Below, piece by piece: positions 11,324-21,856 of a stretch of DNA of 35,184 nt (positions are counted from its first letter, which is position 1; the number at the start of each line of letters is the position of its first letter). Position numbers and translations under genes: made by a program. The DNA is from Thermomucor indicae-seudaticae (taxonomy: Eukaryota > Mucoromycota > Mucoromycetes > Mucorales > Lichtheimiaceae). The stretch covers positions 1 through 35,184 of the forward strand of contig JSYX01000289.1 in the NCBI GenBank assembly GCA_000787465.1, in the 5' to 3' direction. The notes under the pieces were generated by a model. It did not search any database. It saw only the letters and a program-made list of their open reading frames with translations, and was not told the origin of the DNA.

Positions 11324-11947
11324 TTGCCTTGTATTCTCCGCCCAACCGCAGCAATTTCACAGGCGGCGTTTTCACACTTCGCCAACTGCGGCAATCAAAT
11401 GACCAACCCTATTAACTGCGCGGCTCTATGTAATATACTGCGGGTCCCGGCAATACGCGTCACTCATAACGTAATGAGGAAATATGATGAGCGCACATTG
11501 CAAGAGGTCTTTATCTACTTTTTTGGCTATCATGGTAAGGACTCATGTGAGCATCAGACAAAAGAACTCGTGCAATACGATGCGATCACGGAAAGCCAAG
11601 ACGCACTTGCGACGACAGTTGTACTCCATCCTTCCGCTGCCAACGCCATTGCCGTGCAAGCATCTGCCGCGAGTGTCACCCGGAAAACTCTGTCAACATG
11701 GCATGCGAAGCTGCGTACAATGCAATCCCTGAAAACACGGCAACAACCCCCCAAAGCTGCATGGCTTGTAACCCAGCGGAAGGCTCTTTGTTCGTCCTGT
11801 GGTGGTGACGACCAATCGACAATCGAAGCGGCGCAAAGACTGTCTGCGACTCGTGATCCTGAATCGCACACGCGAAAGAACTATGAAGTGACGCCGAGGG
11901 AAATCAACGTCCACTCGTACCTGGATGTCGTATCTGTCAGCACTTGA
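11324..11947 (+). other. Unassigned 207-codon open frame between divergent genes
   Basis: One frame stays open from a TTG at 11324 to the stop at 11945-11947. The first ATG is at about 11399. I recognise no domain. It overlaps an alternative frame (11548-11808) rich in Cys and His (CQRHCRASICRECHP, later SCMACN) that looks like a zinc-binding segment. Neither frame has a convincing start plus splice structure. The interval also must hold the promoters of eIF6 (-) and the gene at 11963 (+). It may be a decayed gene. Coding status is open. Confidence 0.25.
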
Positions 11948-11962
11948 CTACTTAAGGAAAGC

Positions 11963-13666
11963 ATGACTTTCCGCGAGGCTATCAAAAAGCTTTCTGAAGA
12001 CGTTCACCGAACTTTGCATGGACGTGGAAAAATTAAACAGAAAGAATGGGTCGAGCCCGTTGAAGACGGAGAAGCCGACGGTACCCTTCGTAAGCATATG
12101 TGGTTTTGGAAAAATGTGATTACTAAAGTAATTTTATATGAAGATGACTCCACAGAGAAGAGAACTTGTACGGAAGCTGTAAGCGCAGAGTCCAGTGAAA
12201 ATGGCAAAACAAGAGCTGCAGCAGGTATTTCTGATTTAGAGAAACCGCCAAATAAGAGAAGCTTCTTTTAAAAGCTAAACGTGGAAAAAAGACATTTGGG
12301 CCGAATGGATCAAGTATGTCGAGGACGGTCGAGCTTCGGGCACCTTTAACAAGCACAGGTCTGTCTAGGAAAAATGTTTCTGCTAGATCAGCTTGCTAAA
12401 CTTTTATTTGTAGCCCGGAGCAGTATGGGGTCATTTGGTGCGGCAAAAACATCAAGAGTAGAGGAAACAATCCTGCTGTCCCTCTACTCGAGACTTTGGA
12501 GGCCAGCTGCGCATCATTGGAAGCTCTCCTCAACCAGCAGCAGGTTCTTAAAGCCGTAAGTGTTTGATTCTGCTTTTTTCTTGAAAAAAATGATATGACG
12601 AGTATTCTAGCCGGACCTGGAGACCATGAACGCGACGTTGCGTCGAATGGAGGGTCAGGCGACCGAGGAATCGCGTTTCTTCAGGGTCGTTGCAGAAAAG
12701 ACGTATGTTTTCGACTTGTCATGATTGTTTATTAGACTTACTTTAGTTGATGGCGCCAAGGACATATACAGCAATCTGGTGGACCTTGGCCATTCTGAAG
12801 TTACATACAACTACTTTTGCATATGGCCTTGCCTTTACCAGTGCGCGGACGGAATATGTCCGTGAACGAACAAACATTTGCGCAATTTTCTTCCCCGATG
12901 AAGAGTCATTAGAGTCAATGCAGCGTCAGCTGCAGCTCCTACCGCAGCGCGACGAAAACTGCAAGTATTTAGCAGACGGTGTCGTGAGGCTGTGTGACCT
13001 CGGCAATATGGAGGTAGTTTTGCTCGAAACATCGCAAGCATACGACATGACCAGCAAAACGAAGAAGAGCTTTGATTTGCACAAAGCCATGTTTGGACTC
13101 CTGGTGATGTTGCGGTCGTTGGCAGAAACTGTTCCGAAAGCCAGCTTCAACACATTCAGACAGCTGAAGCTATACTTTGGCCATCCCGCAGGTAAGATTA
13201 ACACAAGTTTCCTAAGTTCCCTGTACATACCTCTCGCTTTTTCGGTCCTCATAGAAACATTCGTGCGACTTTGGAGTATTTCCTGTCCGGCCAAAGACGC
13301 CTTTCCAATGATTCGCGAGGACAAGGTCGCTGTGCCAGTCGATTTCCAACGGAAAGACAAAGAACTTGCAGCCTTCGTCCATCTTTGGATCAAGCTTTCC
13401 GTAAGAAATATGATGCCAGCATTTACAGTGAGCTTACTCTGACGCTTTGTTAGGTTGGATTGTGTGAATCATGCGACATCCTGAAGGCCTTGTGCAGAGA
13501 GAATCGTGCAGGCGTGGAAAGTGGAAAAGAAATAAGCCTCACGGACATTGTCGCGCCGAGGATCACCAAAATAACGGAGCGCAAGCACGCGGCTGGGCTT
13601 GCTTCGGATGATGTGGAGAGTATAGAATCTTCCTCTCCCCCCCCTCCTCACCCGAGGACGATTTAG
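11963..13666 (+). CDS. Uncharacterised Mucorales-type family protein, frame disturbed
   Basis: I recognise the layout from multicopy unnamed proteins of Mucorales; no function is established. Exons: 11963-12224, 12292-12358, 12414-12555, 12611-12702, about 12736-13191, 13255-13400, 13454-13666. The opening has two related motifs, EWVEPVEDGEADGTLRKH and EWIKYVEDGRASGTFNKH, the second running into PEQYGVIWCGKNIKSRGNNP. A coiled segment follows (LETLEASCASLEALLNQQQ), then ADGVVRLCDLGNMEVVLLET..Y with SFDLHKAMFGLLVML, and a tail ITKITERKHAAGLA plus Pro/Ser-rich end. Between 12703 and 12818 no normal intron keeps the frame: the family-like segment VDGAKDIYSNLVDLGHS is in one frame and YGLAFTSARTEYVRER in the next, one base apart near a TTTT run. 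This copy may be a pseudogene or carry assembly indels. Confidence 0.6.
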
Positions 13667-14147
13667 CTCTTCATTATAATAAAGAACCCTTTGACCTACT
13701 TATATACGTATATGCACGCAGGTAGCTGAAATGGTCGATGGTCAAGACTCACTTGGATAATCTCAAGATTTTTGGACACCTATTTTCCTGGCATATCCAT
13801 GCACCTTCTCCCTCAGAGCCACCGAACCCTTTTGGTAATATACAGTGACCAGCGAAATGGTTCAAATGTTTGGCAAATTTGCGGTTTTTACTTCATACAC
13901 AAATTTGCCAAACATTGAATTCAACAACACTGCTCCCTTTCTTTAAAACCATAACCGCAGAGAAGAATCAGATAACATTTTTTTCGACGGTCTCAGGAAC
14001 ATAACGAGCTATTTTTTTTAGAAAGATTTTTGACGTTGCTACGAGGCTTTTTGTTCAGGCATGGAGAGTTTTGCATAGGTCTTTACAAAAGAAAAAGGTG
14101 GGTACAGGGGGAAGGCTATATACTGAAAAGAGGGTTGCGCAGATAAA
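13667..14147. other. Convergent intergenic spacer
   Basis: Lies between the 3' ends of the family gene (+) and DDB1 (-). Apart from the hairpin element at 13843-13932, I see only A/T-rich 3' flanking sequence. Confidence 0.6.
13843..13932. mobile_element. 90-bp palindromic MITE-like hairpin
   Basis: A perfect 16-bp inverted repeat (ATGTTTGGCAAATTTG at 13866-13881, its complement at 13900-13915) surrounds an 18-nt loop. Outer ends read CAGTG at 13843 and CACTG at 13932, with TA just left of the element. CAGTG ends and a TA flank are typical of Tc1/mariner-derived elements. A hairpin transcript-end signal between two convergent genes is an alternative reading. Confidence 0.55.
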
Positions 14148-17100
14148 TTATCGTTTTCTCGACATTTCTTCCACAAATTGCTGTAATTGTTCTACAGAGC
14201 AACCAAGTCCATGCACGACTTTTTCCTTGTCCTTTGGACTCAGTGTCAGGAACCTCTCGATAAGATCGCCATCAATGAAATTTCGTGCCGGAGACTGGCG
14301 AACCCCGTTTTCGAGTGTTCGGTACTCTGCGTGATCGAAATCACCAATCTTGGGTAGCACATTTAAGATCTTCTCCTGAACAACGAGCAACAACTCGTAT
14401 TGTTCTCTCGTTAAAGATGCAATGACACCCACGGCACCGTTCACTGTGGCATAGATGAATGAAGATCCCGGCGCTGGTGGTTTATCGAGTTCGTGTTCGT
14501 GTAATTCTTGCGCTAAAGAGCCTTCCTGAAATGCGTTCACCATATCCCCGAGGTGATATTCGCCAGCAGGTTCCAATTTCTTTGAGCTGTCCATACTTCG
14601 TTTCAGTGTAAACAAGTTGTAGCACATATCAGCACCAAGATAACAGTCTTCTCGTAAAATCTTGACTGCAGTCATCCACGCTGTATTGAAATCCGTGGCT
14701 GTTTTACCAACCGTAGACGAGGTCGAGGTCGTGGTGGTTCCGTCGAATTTTACAATAGCCATTGACTGAATCAAGTCGCCCAACAAGATAACATCACCCC
14801 GGGTATCAATACTCATTGTCAGTATATTGTCATGGAACTTTGGCACCAGCCGGAGTTTCTCGCCCATAGCATTTTCGAGCTTGATGTCTTGCAAATAGTA
14901 GAGCTTTGGGAAGAAGGACGATTTAATCCTACTGAACAGCAATACATCCATTTTGTGCGCAGGCTGGTGCGAGCATACTTACCGAACCATTGATGCTGGC
15001 CACCAGGGTGTTATTAACGTACGGCTTGACACTGTACACTACGCCAGGTACCTGCACTGCATCTATCAGCTTGTATTTTCGGCTGGGCAATACTTGAAAA
15101 GCGAGCAAGCGGCCGCCTAATTGATCTTGTTCCTGTTCGTTTGTAATTGCTGTTCCAACAAAGACAAATTCTGTATCGAAATCCTTTATCTTTGCTGGCG
15201 TCATGCTTTCGATTACTTCCTGTTCGAGTAAATCCAGTACTTGCATTGCTAAAAGAAGTGGGATTACATTAGCTTTCCTGTAAGGGTATATCAGGAGATG
15301 TATGGGTAATACTTGCTCTGTAGCGTTCGCGCGTCCATAATCTGCATCCAACCTTGAGTACGCTCTATACCACTATCAGGATTTCTTTCCATGCGCGATG
15401 TGCCTACGGCGATTGTTTTGGATTCCTCATGGTAGATAATTCGTCTTCCCATCTGGCCATCTAGCTTCCGCTTGGTGAAGTGGTACTTGCGAGCAGGATC
15501 AACGAGTCCGAATATTATGGCATCGGATGTTCCGATTACTATGCTATTCCGAAGTAGTGTGCTGTGAAAAGTGGTGCAACATGTAATATCCTTATAAGTA
15601 ATAAAAAGTTAGATTGCGTCGCGACACTACAGTCCAACACGGACTAACCTGAAGATTTACAGTTGAGTATAATAGATTTTGGCGTATGCTGCTGATTATC
15701 GTAGGGCGGTCGGACGCAGCAAACACGATTTTTTGCCCATTTTGCATTATTGGGTGAAGAGTGACAACACGGGTGCCGACACTAGCATATTTTCGGTTCT
15801 GCAAAGTGTTGTTGCTGACAGTGTAGGATATCATTCCGCCATCGCCTAAGGTCAGGTTCGTTAGTTGTTTCTGGCGGTGGCGCCTCAGCAACAGAATAAC
15901 CACTCTACCAAATGAGACAAATAAGTATTGAACGCTTTCCAACGTCGTCAAGAGCACAGATCGCGGAACCAGAGTTGTCGGCAACACATCCTCCGCAACA
16001 GTAGCCAACTCTGGCAGCCGTAGCAGTAGCAAATTTGTACCTCTCCATAACCCAATAGCTACACGATCAGCATGGGACCCGGACTTTTGTTCTGTCACAG
16101 CGATATTCAGACATGCTATCTCGCTCTCGAATTGCCGCGCTCTAAACAAGGAGTTTGTTAACACTTGAGTTTATAATGATGGATGTCCCGACTATTCCGG
16201 CATAAATTTACCCTCTTTCAATAAGTATTCCGTTTTGTACGTCGATATATGTAAGAGTTCCAAAGCCATAAGATAATACGCAACGAGAACCAGAAACTGC
16301 AGCGACCGTTATAATAGCTTCTGGAGAAGGCGGTCGCCATTCGCTCAGCAAACTTCCATTCAAAGCGCTGCTCATCAAACGAACACTTGACGGAGTCACC
16401 TGCATGAGCATATCCGAATTGACGGCATCGAGTGCCAGGGTTGCTTCTCCCATACGCAATGCCGAGAAGGAGTATAATTCTTCCAACCTGTTCTCCTCAG
16501 AATGAACATATAGCACTCGTGTCTCATGAATCGTGGATATCACAAGCGCATTCTTCAGCCTAGCAAAAAAAGCATACTTAATAACCTGACTGAAAAGCAA
16601 GAAGTCATGTACCTGACTTACCAGTGATTTGAAGATGCCTTTATCGACCAAAGGTTCTTTATACCGACTACTGGTACAGCAAATTGCTCCACAAATCCTA
16701 ACCCGCCTTGCAGTATCCTCAGCGACCCATCCAAGTTATTGTTAGAACAGCAGATCATGGTATGCTGCATGCAACAACGGTTGTCAATAGACGTTGCAAA
16801 CGGTTGGACTTTGGATAATGAACATACCCTTCCCTGCTTGTCATAGTCGAATACGCAAAAGTCAGTGATAGGCGCAAGACTGGGTAGCTCATCTAGCGTG
16901 TCAACTGACAATCTGCCGTCCGATCCCATGCAAAGGCGTTGTAAAACTGAGTCTCCTAAGCTTGATCCTATAAAAATCATGTCTCTGCCGAGATATACGA
17001 TCGCCGTAGCTGCTGATGTCTATAGAAGTAAAATAAAAACGAAGAAGCAGGTAAGATGAATAGCCCGCCTTGGTGTGAACATCGAATCAGTTTACCTTTC

Positions 17101-18375
17101 CTATACACTCCAGAGACAGATTATTTACAGACTTGTTTTCTTGTACATAAAGCCGCAGTAGATGTAAGCCGCCTTGGGAATCTCCAAGCAGGCAAAGCGC
17201 CGGATCATCACCAATAAAAGTATGTCTAAAGGAGATTCGCAAGTGAGACCGAGAAGTGTCGGACGCAAGAAAGCGACCGTCTACTACTAACGCTGTTATG
17301 ATCACCGAGTTGATACTGATCGTTTTGCTAGATCCTTTCAGGTCATAGTAGGATAGCATTTTTTCGCCGATGACGATGACGCCGCCAAAAGGTGCAGGTA
17401 CAGCAATCAGTGTATGGTCCGTAGGTTGCAAGTTGATATCAAACGTGGACCGATCGTTCTGGAAGAAGCACCTTCCAGGCATGTTTAACTGATACGTCTT
17501 TAAACGTCTCGTATGTCGATCTGTAGAATACAGGAGGGCCACAGTGGGTCTCGGACCGGGCGGATCGGGCGGATCGGTCGGATCAGTATGCAAAACGACC
17601 ACCGAGTGCACAACGAATTCCTGCATGCTAGGATTCTTTTTGAGTGTTTGGAATTCTCTCCCTCTCTCACTTCTTAAAGTCCTTTATCGTTGAACAAGTA
17701 TAAGAGCTTCTTACCGAACCGAGAAGGATGCAACACCGCTGCTCTGTGGACGCGTCGACGAAACGACCGCCCTTCCTTTTCCTTTGGTCGACGACAATAC
17801 GTCTTGAAACGAAACCACCTGCAAAAGACCGCTATATAGGTTCATCACAGCGATATCTCGCTGGCTATCGTACGAGACTATAACAGCATCGTCGACCATT
17901 CGAGCATTCGCTTCCCTCAAGTCTCCACTCGCATCCGTCGTTATCTGCAACGTATTCGTGTCATAACTCAAAATACAATATTTTCTACGGCTGGTCAGGA
18001 CAAAGAGCGAGCACCGATTGCGTGTCTGCAAAAAAAAACCGAAGTACGTTTACAACGATCCATTGTCGTGGCAAAGCCTGTTGTTCCTTACGGGTAATTG
18101 ACAGATCCCTAAATGTTCGATGCTAGCAAAGAGTTCGAAATCCAGCTTAAGCACCAAAGTATCGTCCTCGACATTATAAACTTCGATTCGGTTTGTTTTG
18201 CTGTGGCCATCGCCTAAAGTGTGAGTTACTAATCTCTTTTGGCGGCTTTGGAGTTCGGCGCGATAGTATACCCGACGATCAAGTTCTTTTCGCTTGGGGA
18301 AAGGAAACTGCCGCTTACAGCAAAATGTACGGCTGTGGCTTTCTGTGCAGTTGCAACATAGTTATACATGCTCAT
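14148..18375 (-). CDS. DDB1: DDB1, UV-damaged DNA-binding protein 1 / CRL4 adaptor
   Basis: Three-propeller adaptor that links Cul4-RING ubiquitin ligase to substrate receptors; in nuclei it acts in DNA repair and replication control (family knowledge). Eleven exons on the minus strand: 18375-18272, 18200-18092, 18025-17715, 17627-17096, 17019-16828, 16764-16622, 16559-16212, 16141-15649, 15590-15317, 15248-14983, 14903-14148. They give about 1175 aa (human 1140). Start MSMYNYVATAQKATAV matches MSYNYV of relatives. Further matches: VPAPFGGVIVIGEKMLSYYD, MIFIGSSLGDSVLQRL, LVPRSVLLTTLESVQYLFVS, FAASDRPTIISS, FVFVGTAI, GDVILLGDLIQSMAIVKF, DFNTAWMTAVKILREDCYLG, FIYATVNGAVGVIASL and the C-terminal NFIDGDLIERFLTLS. 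The exon 9/10 join needs a GC donor. An extra Asp/Pro-rich loop (about 17550-17590) sits before ALLYSTD. Confidence 0.95.
15249..15316 (-). other. Probable GC-AG intron in DDB1
   Basis: On the minus strand exon 9 ends CTACAGA, followed by GCAAGTATTACC, the standard consensus of rare GC-AG introns. The intron ends CCCACTTCTTTTAG and has GCTAATG as branch site. This join keeps frame (IMDARTLQ to MQVLDLLEQEVIES) and matches DDB1 homologs. The GT four bases downstream would throw the frame off. Confidence 0.7.
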
Positions 18376-18854
18376 GAGTGTACATGTAACGGGACCACAT
18401 TAAAATGGGACTCGGCTATTTCCACGACGCGCAAATCGGAGTTTGGCGAAACTCAAGTCATTCACATTTTCAATGCAACTCTTCCTGCGCGGAATGGAGA
18501 CGCGAGTTGGCGATTCCATATCGCCCAGCAACTCGCCCTTGGAGCTGCTGTGGTTTAAAGTCTAAGCGACAACATGACCTGATGTAACGGTCTGGTATAC
18601 TTCTAACGTTCCTGCCGCAGAAAGTTTCCCGAAGGGTAGACCTTGGGCAAGCTTTGAATCTACGTATGGAGAGGATAGAGGAACACACACATCAGTGAGA
18701 ACTTATCATTTAACGGAGCCTATGAAAGCAGAAATAGACAGTTGTGAGTATGCAATGTATATTGTTTTATTTGAGCAGGTAAGCAATCAATGCCAGAAAG
18801 AGGTACGCAGATTGGTTACATGGATAGTGGAGGGGGGGCGGGAGCAAAACGATG
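18376..18854. other. DDB1 promoter and ALDH 3' flank
   Basis: Short frames on either strand show no recognisable protein. The part next to 18375 must contain the DDB1 promoter; the part next to 18855 the ALDH polyadenylation region. A G-run (GGAGGGGGGGCGGGAG) lies at about 18829-18844. Confidence 0.5.
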
Positions 18855-20628
18855 TTAAAGGTTGGATAGCTTCATCTTTACGACTTTCACTTGAGTATAT
18901 TCCTGCAGAGCGTATTTTCCTAGCTCCTTGCCAAAGCCAGACTGCTTGTAGCCACCAAACGGCGTGCTTTGATCGAAAACATCAAAGCAATTCACCCAGA
19001 CGGTACCTGCCTTGAGTTCGCTGGACACCTTGATCGCTGTATCGAGGTTTGTCGTGTACACGCCGCCAGCCAAGCCATAGTCGGAGTCATTCGCAAGCTC
19101 GATGGCTTCATCGATCGTCTTGAACGTGCTGATCGCCACAACGGGGCCAAAGATCTCTTCTTGCATAATCCGCATGCTGTTCTTGCAGTTGGTGAAAATG
19201 GTCGGTTCAATGTAATAGCCCTTCTCGCCCCAGCGCTTGCCGCCGTAGTAAAGCGTGGCGCCTTCCTTTTGACCAAGCTCAATGTAGCCCATGATCTTGT
19301 CAAACTGTGCTTTGCTAATCTGTGGACCCTGGAACGTGTCCTCGGCAAAGGGGTCGCCCAGCTTGATCTCCTTGGTGTGCTTCACGAAAAGCTCCATAAA
19401 CTTGTCCAGGACCTCTTCTTGTACGAAAATGCGTGAGCCCGCATTGCAGCTCTGGCCATGGTTGTTAAAGATACCGCTGCAAGCTTGGGCCGCCGCGTTC
19501 TCCAAGTCGGCATCCGCGCACACAATCTGCGCTGACTTGCCACCAAGCTCCAGCTGAAGCTTCTTTAGGTTGCTGCTCGACGAAGCAGCCATGATCTTGC
19601 GGCCCGTCACGGTGGATCCTGTGAAAGCCATCTTGCTGATACCAGGATGCTTTGACAAATAGTCACCTGTCGTATGACCGTAACCCGTAATGATGTTCAC
19701 AACACCCTGCAATTGTTACATTAAGCTTTCTTGCCCACTTTTTTTATCCGCTTGGATATCCTAGCTAAGCAACTTACAGGAGGAAATCCAGCCTCTTTGA
19801 CCAATTCAGCAAACTTGTATGCCGGAAGCGGCGTGATTTCCGACGTCTTCATCACGACTTGACGCGTCCAACTTGTTAACCATGATTGACTCCCTCATAA
19901 AAAATTATAAAAAGTGACCAACTTACTGCAATTGCCTGCGGCCAAAGCCGGTGCAAACTTCCACGCTGCCATCATGGTTGGGTAATTCTGACAACCGAAA
20001 TTAGCCATCATCAGTAGCCGTCATGCTGTCAGTCAGCCAGCCAAAAGCCGTACCCATGGAATAACGGCCCCTACGACACCGAGCGGCTCGTGCCGCGTGT
20101 AGCACCATTTATCAAACGTGGTGTCGATCGTCTTGCCGTGAATCTTATCCGCCCAACCGGCAAAGTACCGGTAGCAAGCAATAGAGTCCGTGATATCCAC
20201 GTCGCGCGCAATCGTGAACGCTTTGCCGTTATCCAACGCTTCCAAAGTCGCCAGCTCGTCCTTGTCGCGCTCCATCAGATCCGCAAGCTTGTTGATCAGC
20301 CGTCCACGCTCGGCCGGCGCAACCTTTCGCCACGTCTCCTTGAAACACCGGCTGGCTGCTTCCACGGCCGCGTCAACGTCTTGCTCGTTGGCAGAGTGTA
20401 CCGAACAGATCACCTCTTCGGTGGCAGGATTGATGGTCTCAATCAGAGGACCGTGCCCAGGAACAAACTCGTTGTTGATAAAAAGCTGCGTATGAACTAT
20501 AGACAGATAATCCAGTCACACACACACACACACACGCACACACGCATGGACGCGTGCTTAAAAGCTTTCATACCTTGAATCTCCTTTCCGTTGTTGAGCT
20601 TTACGGTCTGAATATCTGGTTGAGTCAT
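18855..20628 (-). CDS. NAD(P)+-dependent aldehyde dehydrogenase
   Basis: Oxidises aldehydes to carboxylic acids with NAD(P)+. Five exons on the minus strand: 20628-20574, 20496-20054, 19987-19927, 19857-19778, 19706-18855, giving 496 aa, the usual length for class 1/2 ALDH. Seen: NPATEEVICSVHSANEQDVD, the NYPTMMAAWKFAPALAAGNC block, VVNIITGYG, FTGSTVTGRKI (cofactor site), catalytic Glu in LELGGKSAQ, catalytic Cys in HNGQSC-type context (here NNHGQSCNAGSR), EEIFGPVV, and FGGYKQSGFGKELGKYALQEYTQVKVV at the C-terminus. No clear mitochondrial presequence, so cytosolic location is more likely. It resembles fungal AldA/Ald-type enzymes that use acetaldehyde; exact substrate cannot be read from sequence. 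Intron 1 carries a CA/TG microsatellite. Confidence 0.96.
20517..20544. repeat. (CA)n microsatellite in ALDH intron 1
   Basis: About 28 bp of CA repeats interrupted by two CG dinucleotides, wholly within the first intron of the aldehyde dehydrogenase gene (20497-20573). Confidence 0.9.
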
Positions 20629-21856
20629 TGCTGTTTGCTGACGAAGGGGGAAAAAACGAAAGAAAAGTGCAGAATTTTAGGAACTAAAAAAGTTTGTGTC
20701 AATGCTTGTGTTAAGGTTCCTGGCCTTCCGGTCAATGCAAATTTGTGAAACCGAGATATTGGATGGGAAACGAAAGCTTGTGACAAATCTTGCGATAAAC
20801 TGTGACTGATATCACACTTTTGAGCCACGACCTGCTCGATGATCAAAGGAGGCCTCCAATTGCTGATTTCTCGATACGCACGCTGAACATGAAGCGGATA
20901 GTGGACCCAACTCGTGTGAATTTCGGTTTGCTTTGGCGTATCCGTTACGTCGCCGTATGACTCGCTCTTGTCGTCAATCGTAGACGTCATATTGCAAGCT
21001 CAAGATACCCTTTTTTGACACCTGTAATACGTATGGCATTGGTATGAAGCCAGCAAGAAGGAAGCTGTCATGGCCCTGCGCTAATGAATTAGAGTTCACC
21101 ATCTGGCGCACGGGACACACCTCCCCTTCCCCCCTTTTGACTTGGTACTAAATGAAGTGCATCAAAGATAAGGAATCCAATTTCTAATGTCATGTATGAT
21201 TGGGTTTTGGCTTGCAGGTGGCACAATATCAAGGACAGTTCAGATCTTTGCTGAATGACTATCGACAATTAATTCCGGAACGCCGGCTTCCATCATCAGT
21301 GACACGCGTGCAAGGAGTGTCTAGCATACCCAAGAACACACCACATTTGTTACACGAACCCTTTTGAATGTACAGTGCAAAAGTACGGGGATGACTTCAG
21401 GAACAATTGTTCTGAACCCCAAATACGGTTAGCTCGCATGACCATCAGCATAACTGAGTGCGTATTACTGCTAACCACGCATTGCAGATTACGTATTCTG
21501 CTTTTTTACTTGAACGATATACGCATCATAAAAGATGCATGATAATGACAATATAGTGATCAACAAAGAGCTTGTTCTTTGTTTTTGCTATTGTTGTCAT
21601 GAAGCTGCGTGGCGGTGATCAAGGGGAGAGAATAGGCGTAGTTGGGATTACCAGAAGTGCAAGAGGCTGTCCAGCACTCCTTGTGGACCAAAGAAGATCG
21701 ATCCACGCACGCACTGTGTGTGCATTTTGCAAAGACATCTCCGTGCAAGGGCTCCTTAATTTCTTATCTTCGGTTGGAGAGGGGGGCGGAATCCCCTTTT
21801 TAAACGCCCAATGTATATATAAGAAATACGCATTCTTTCTTCTCCTGCTTCAAACC
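20629..21856. other. Divergent intergenic region with possible uORF
   Basis: Separates ALDH (-) from the orphan gene (+). A 121-codon minus-strand frame (20990-20625) ends just across the ALDH start codon; its first half (MTSTIDDKSESYGDV...) looks mildly protein-like, but the second half does not and no domain is seen. It could be an upstream ORF in a long ALDH leader, or chance. The plus-strand frame of the orphan gene is open back to 21572, but that extension has weak coding character and lies upstream of the TATA box. Confidence 0.4.
21814..21823 (+). promoter_or_regulatory. TATA box of the orphan gene
   Basis: TATATATAAG lies 34 bases before the ATG at 21857, followed by a pyrimidine-rich tract and CAAACC directly before ATGG. 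This supports transcription starting close to the ATG and choosing 21857 over the upstream in-frame start. Confidence 0.6.

Noticed and set aside
12225..12291. Double frameshift between the two VEDG motifs of the family gene
   Set aside because: A 67-nt intron with GTATTT donor, CTAAAC branch site and AAAAAAG acceptor restores frame exactly (a split GAC codon), so no mutation is needed here.
14929..15351. Apparent frameshifts in DDB1 at two exon joins, suggesting a pseudogene
   Set aside because: Both resolve with proper splice sites: a GC-AG intron at 15249-15316, and use of the CTTCTTCCCAAAG acceptor at 14904 instead of the nearer CTGTTCAG. The full 1175-codon frame is then intact.
18193..18558. 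Plus-strand 121-codon frame over the DDB1 5' end
   Set aside because: It is antisense to conserved DDB1 exons 1-2 and has no recognisable protein features.
20625..20990. 121-codon minus-strand open frame upstream of ALDH as a separate gene
   Set aside because: It overlaps the ALDH start codon, has no domain, and its second half lacks coding character. Kept only as a possible uORF.
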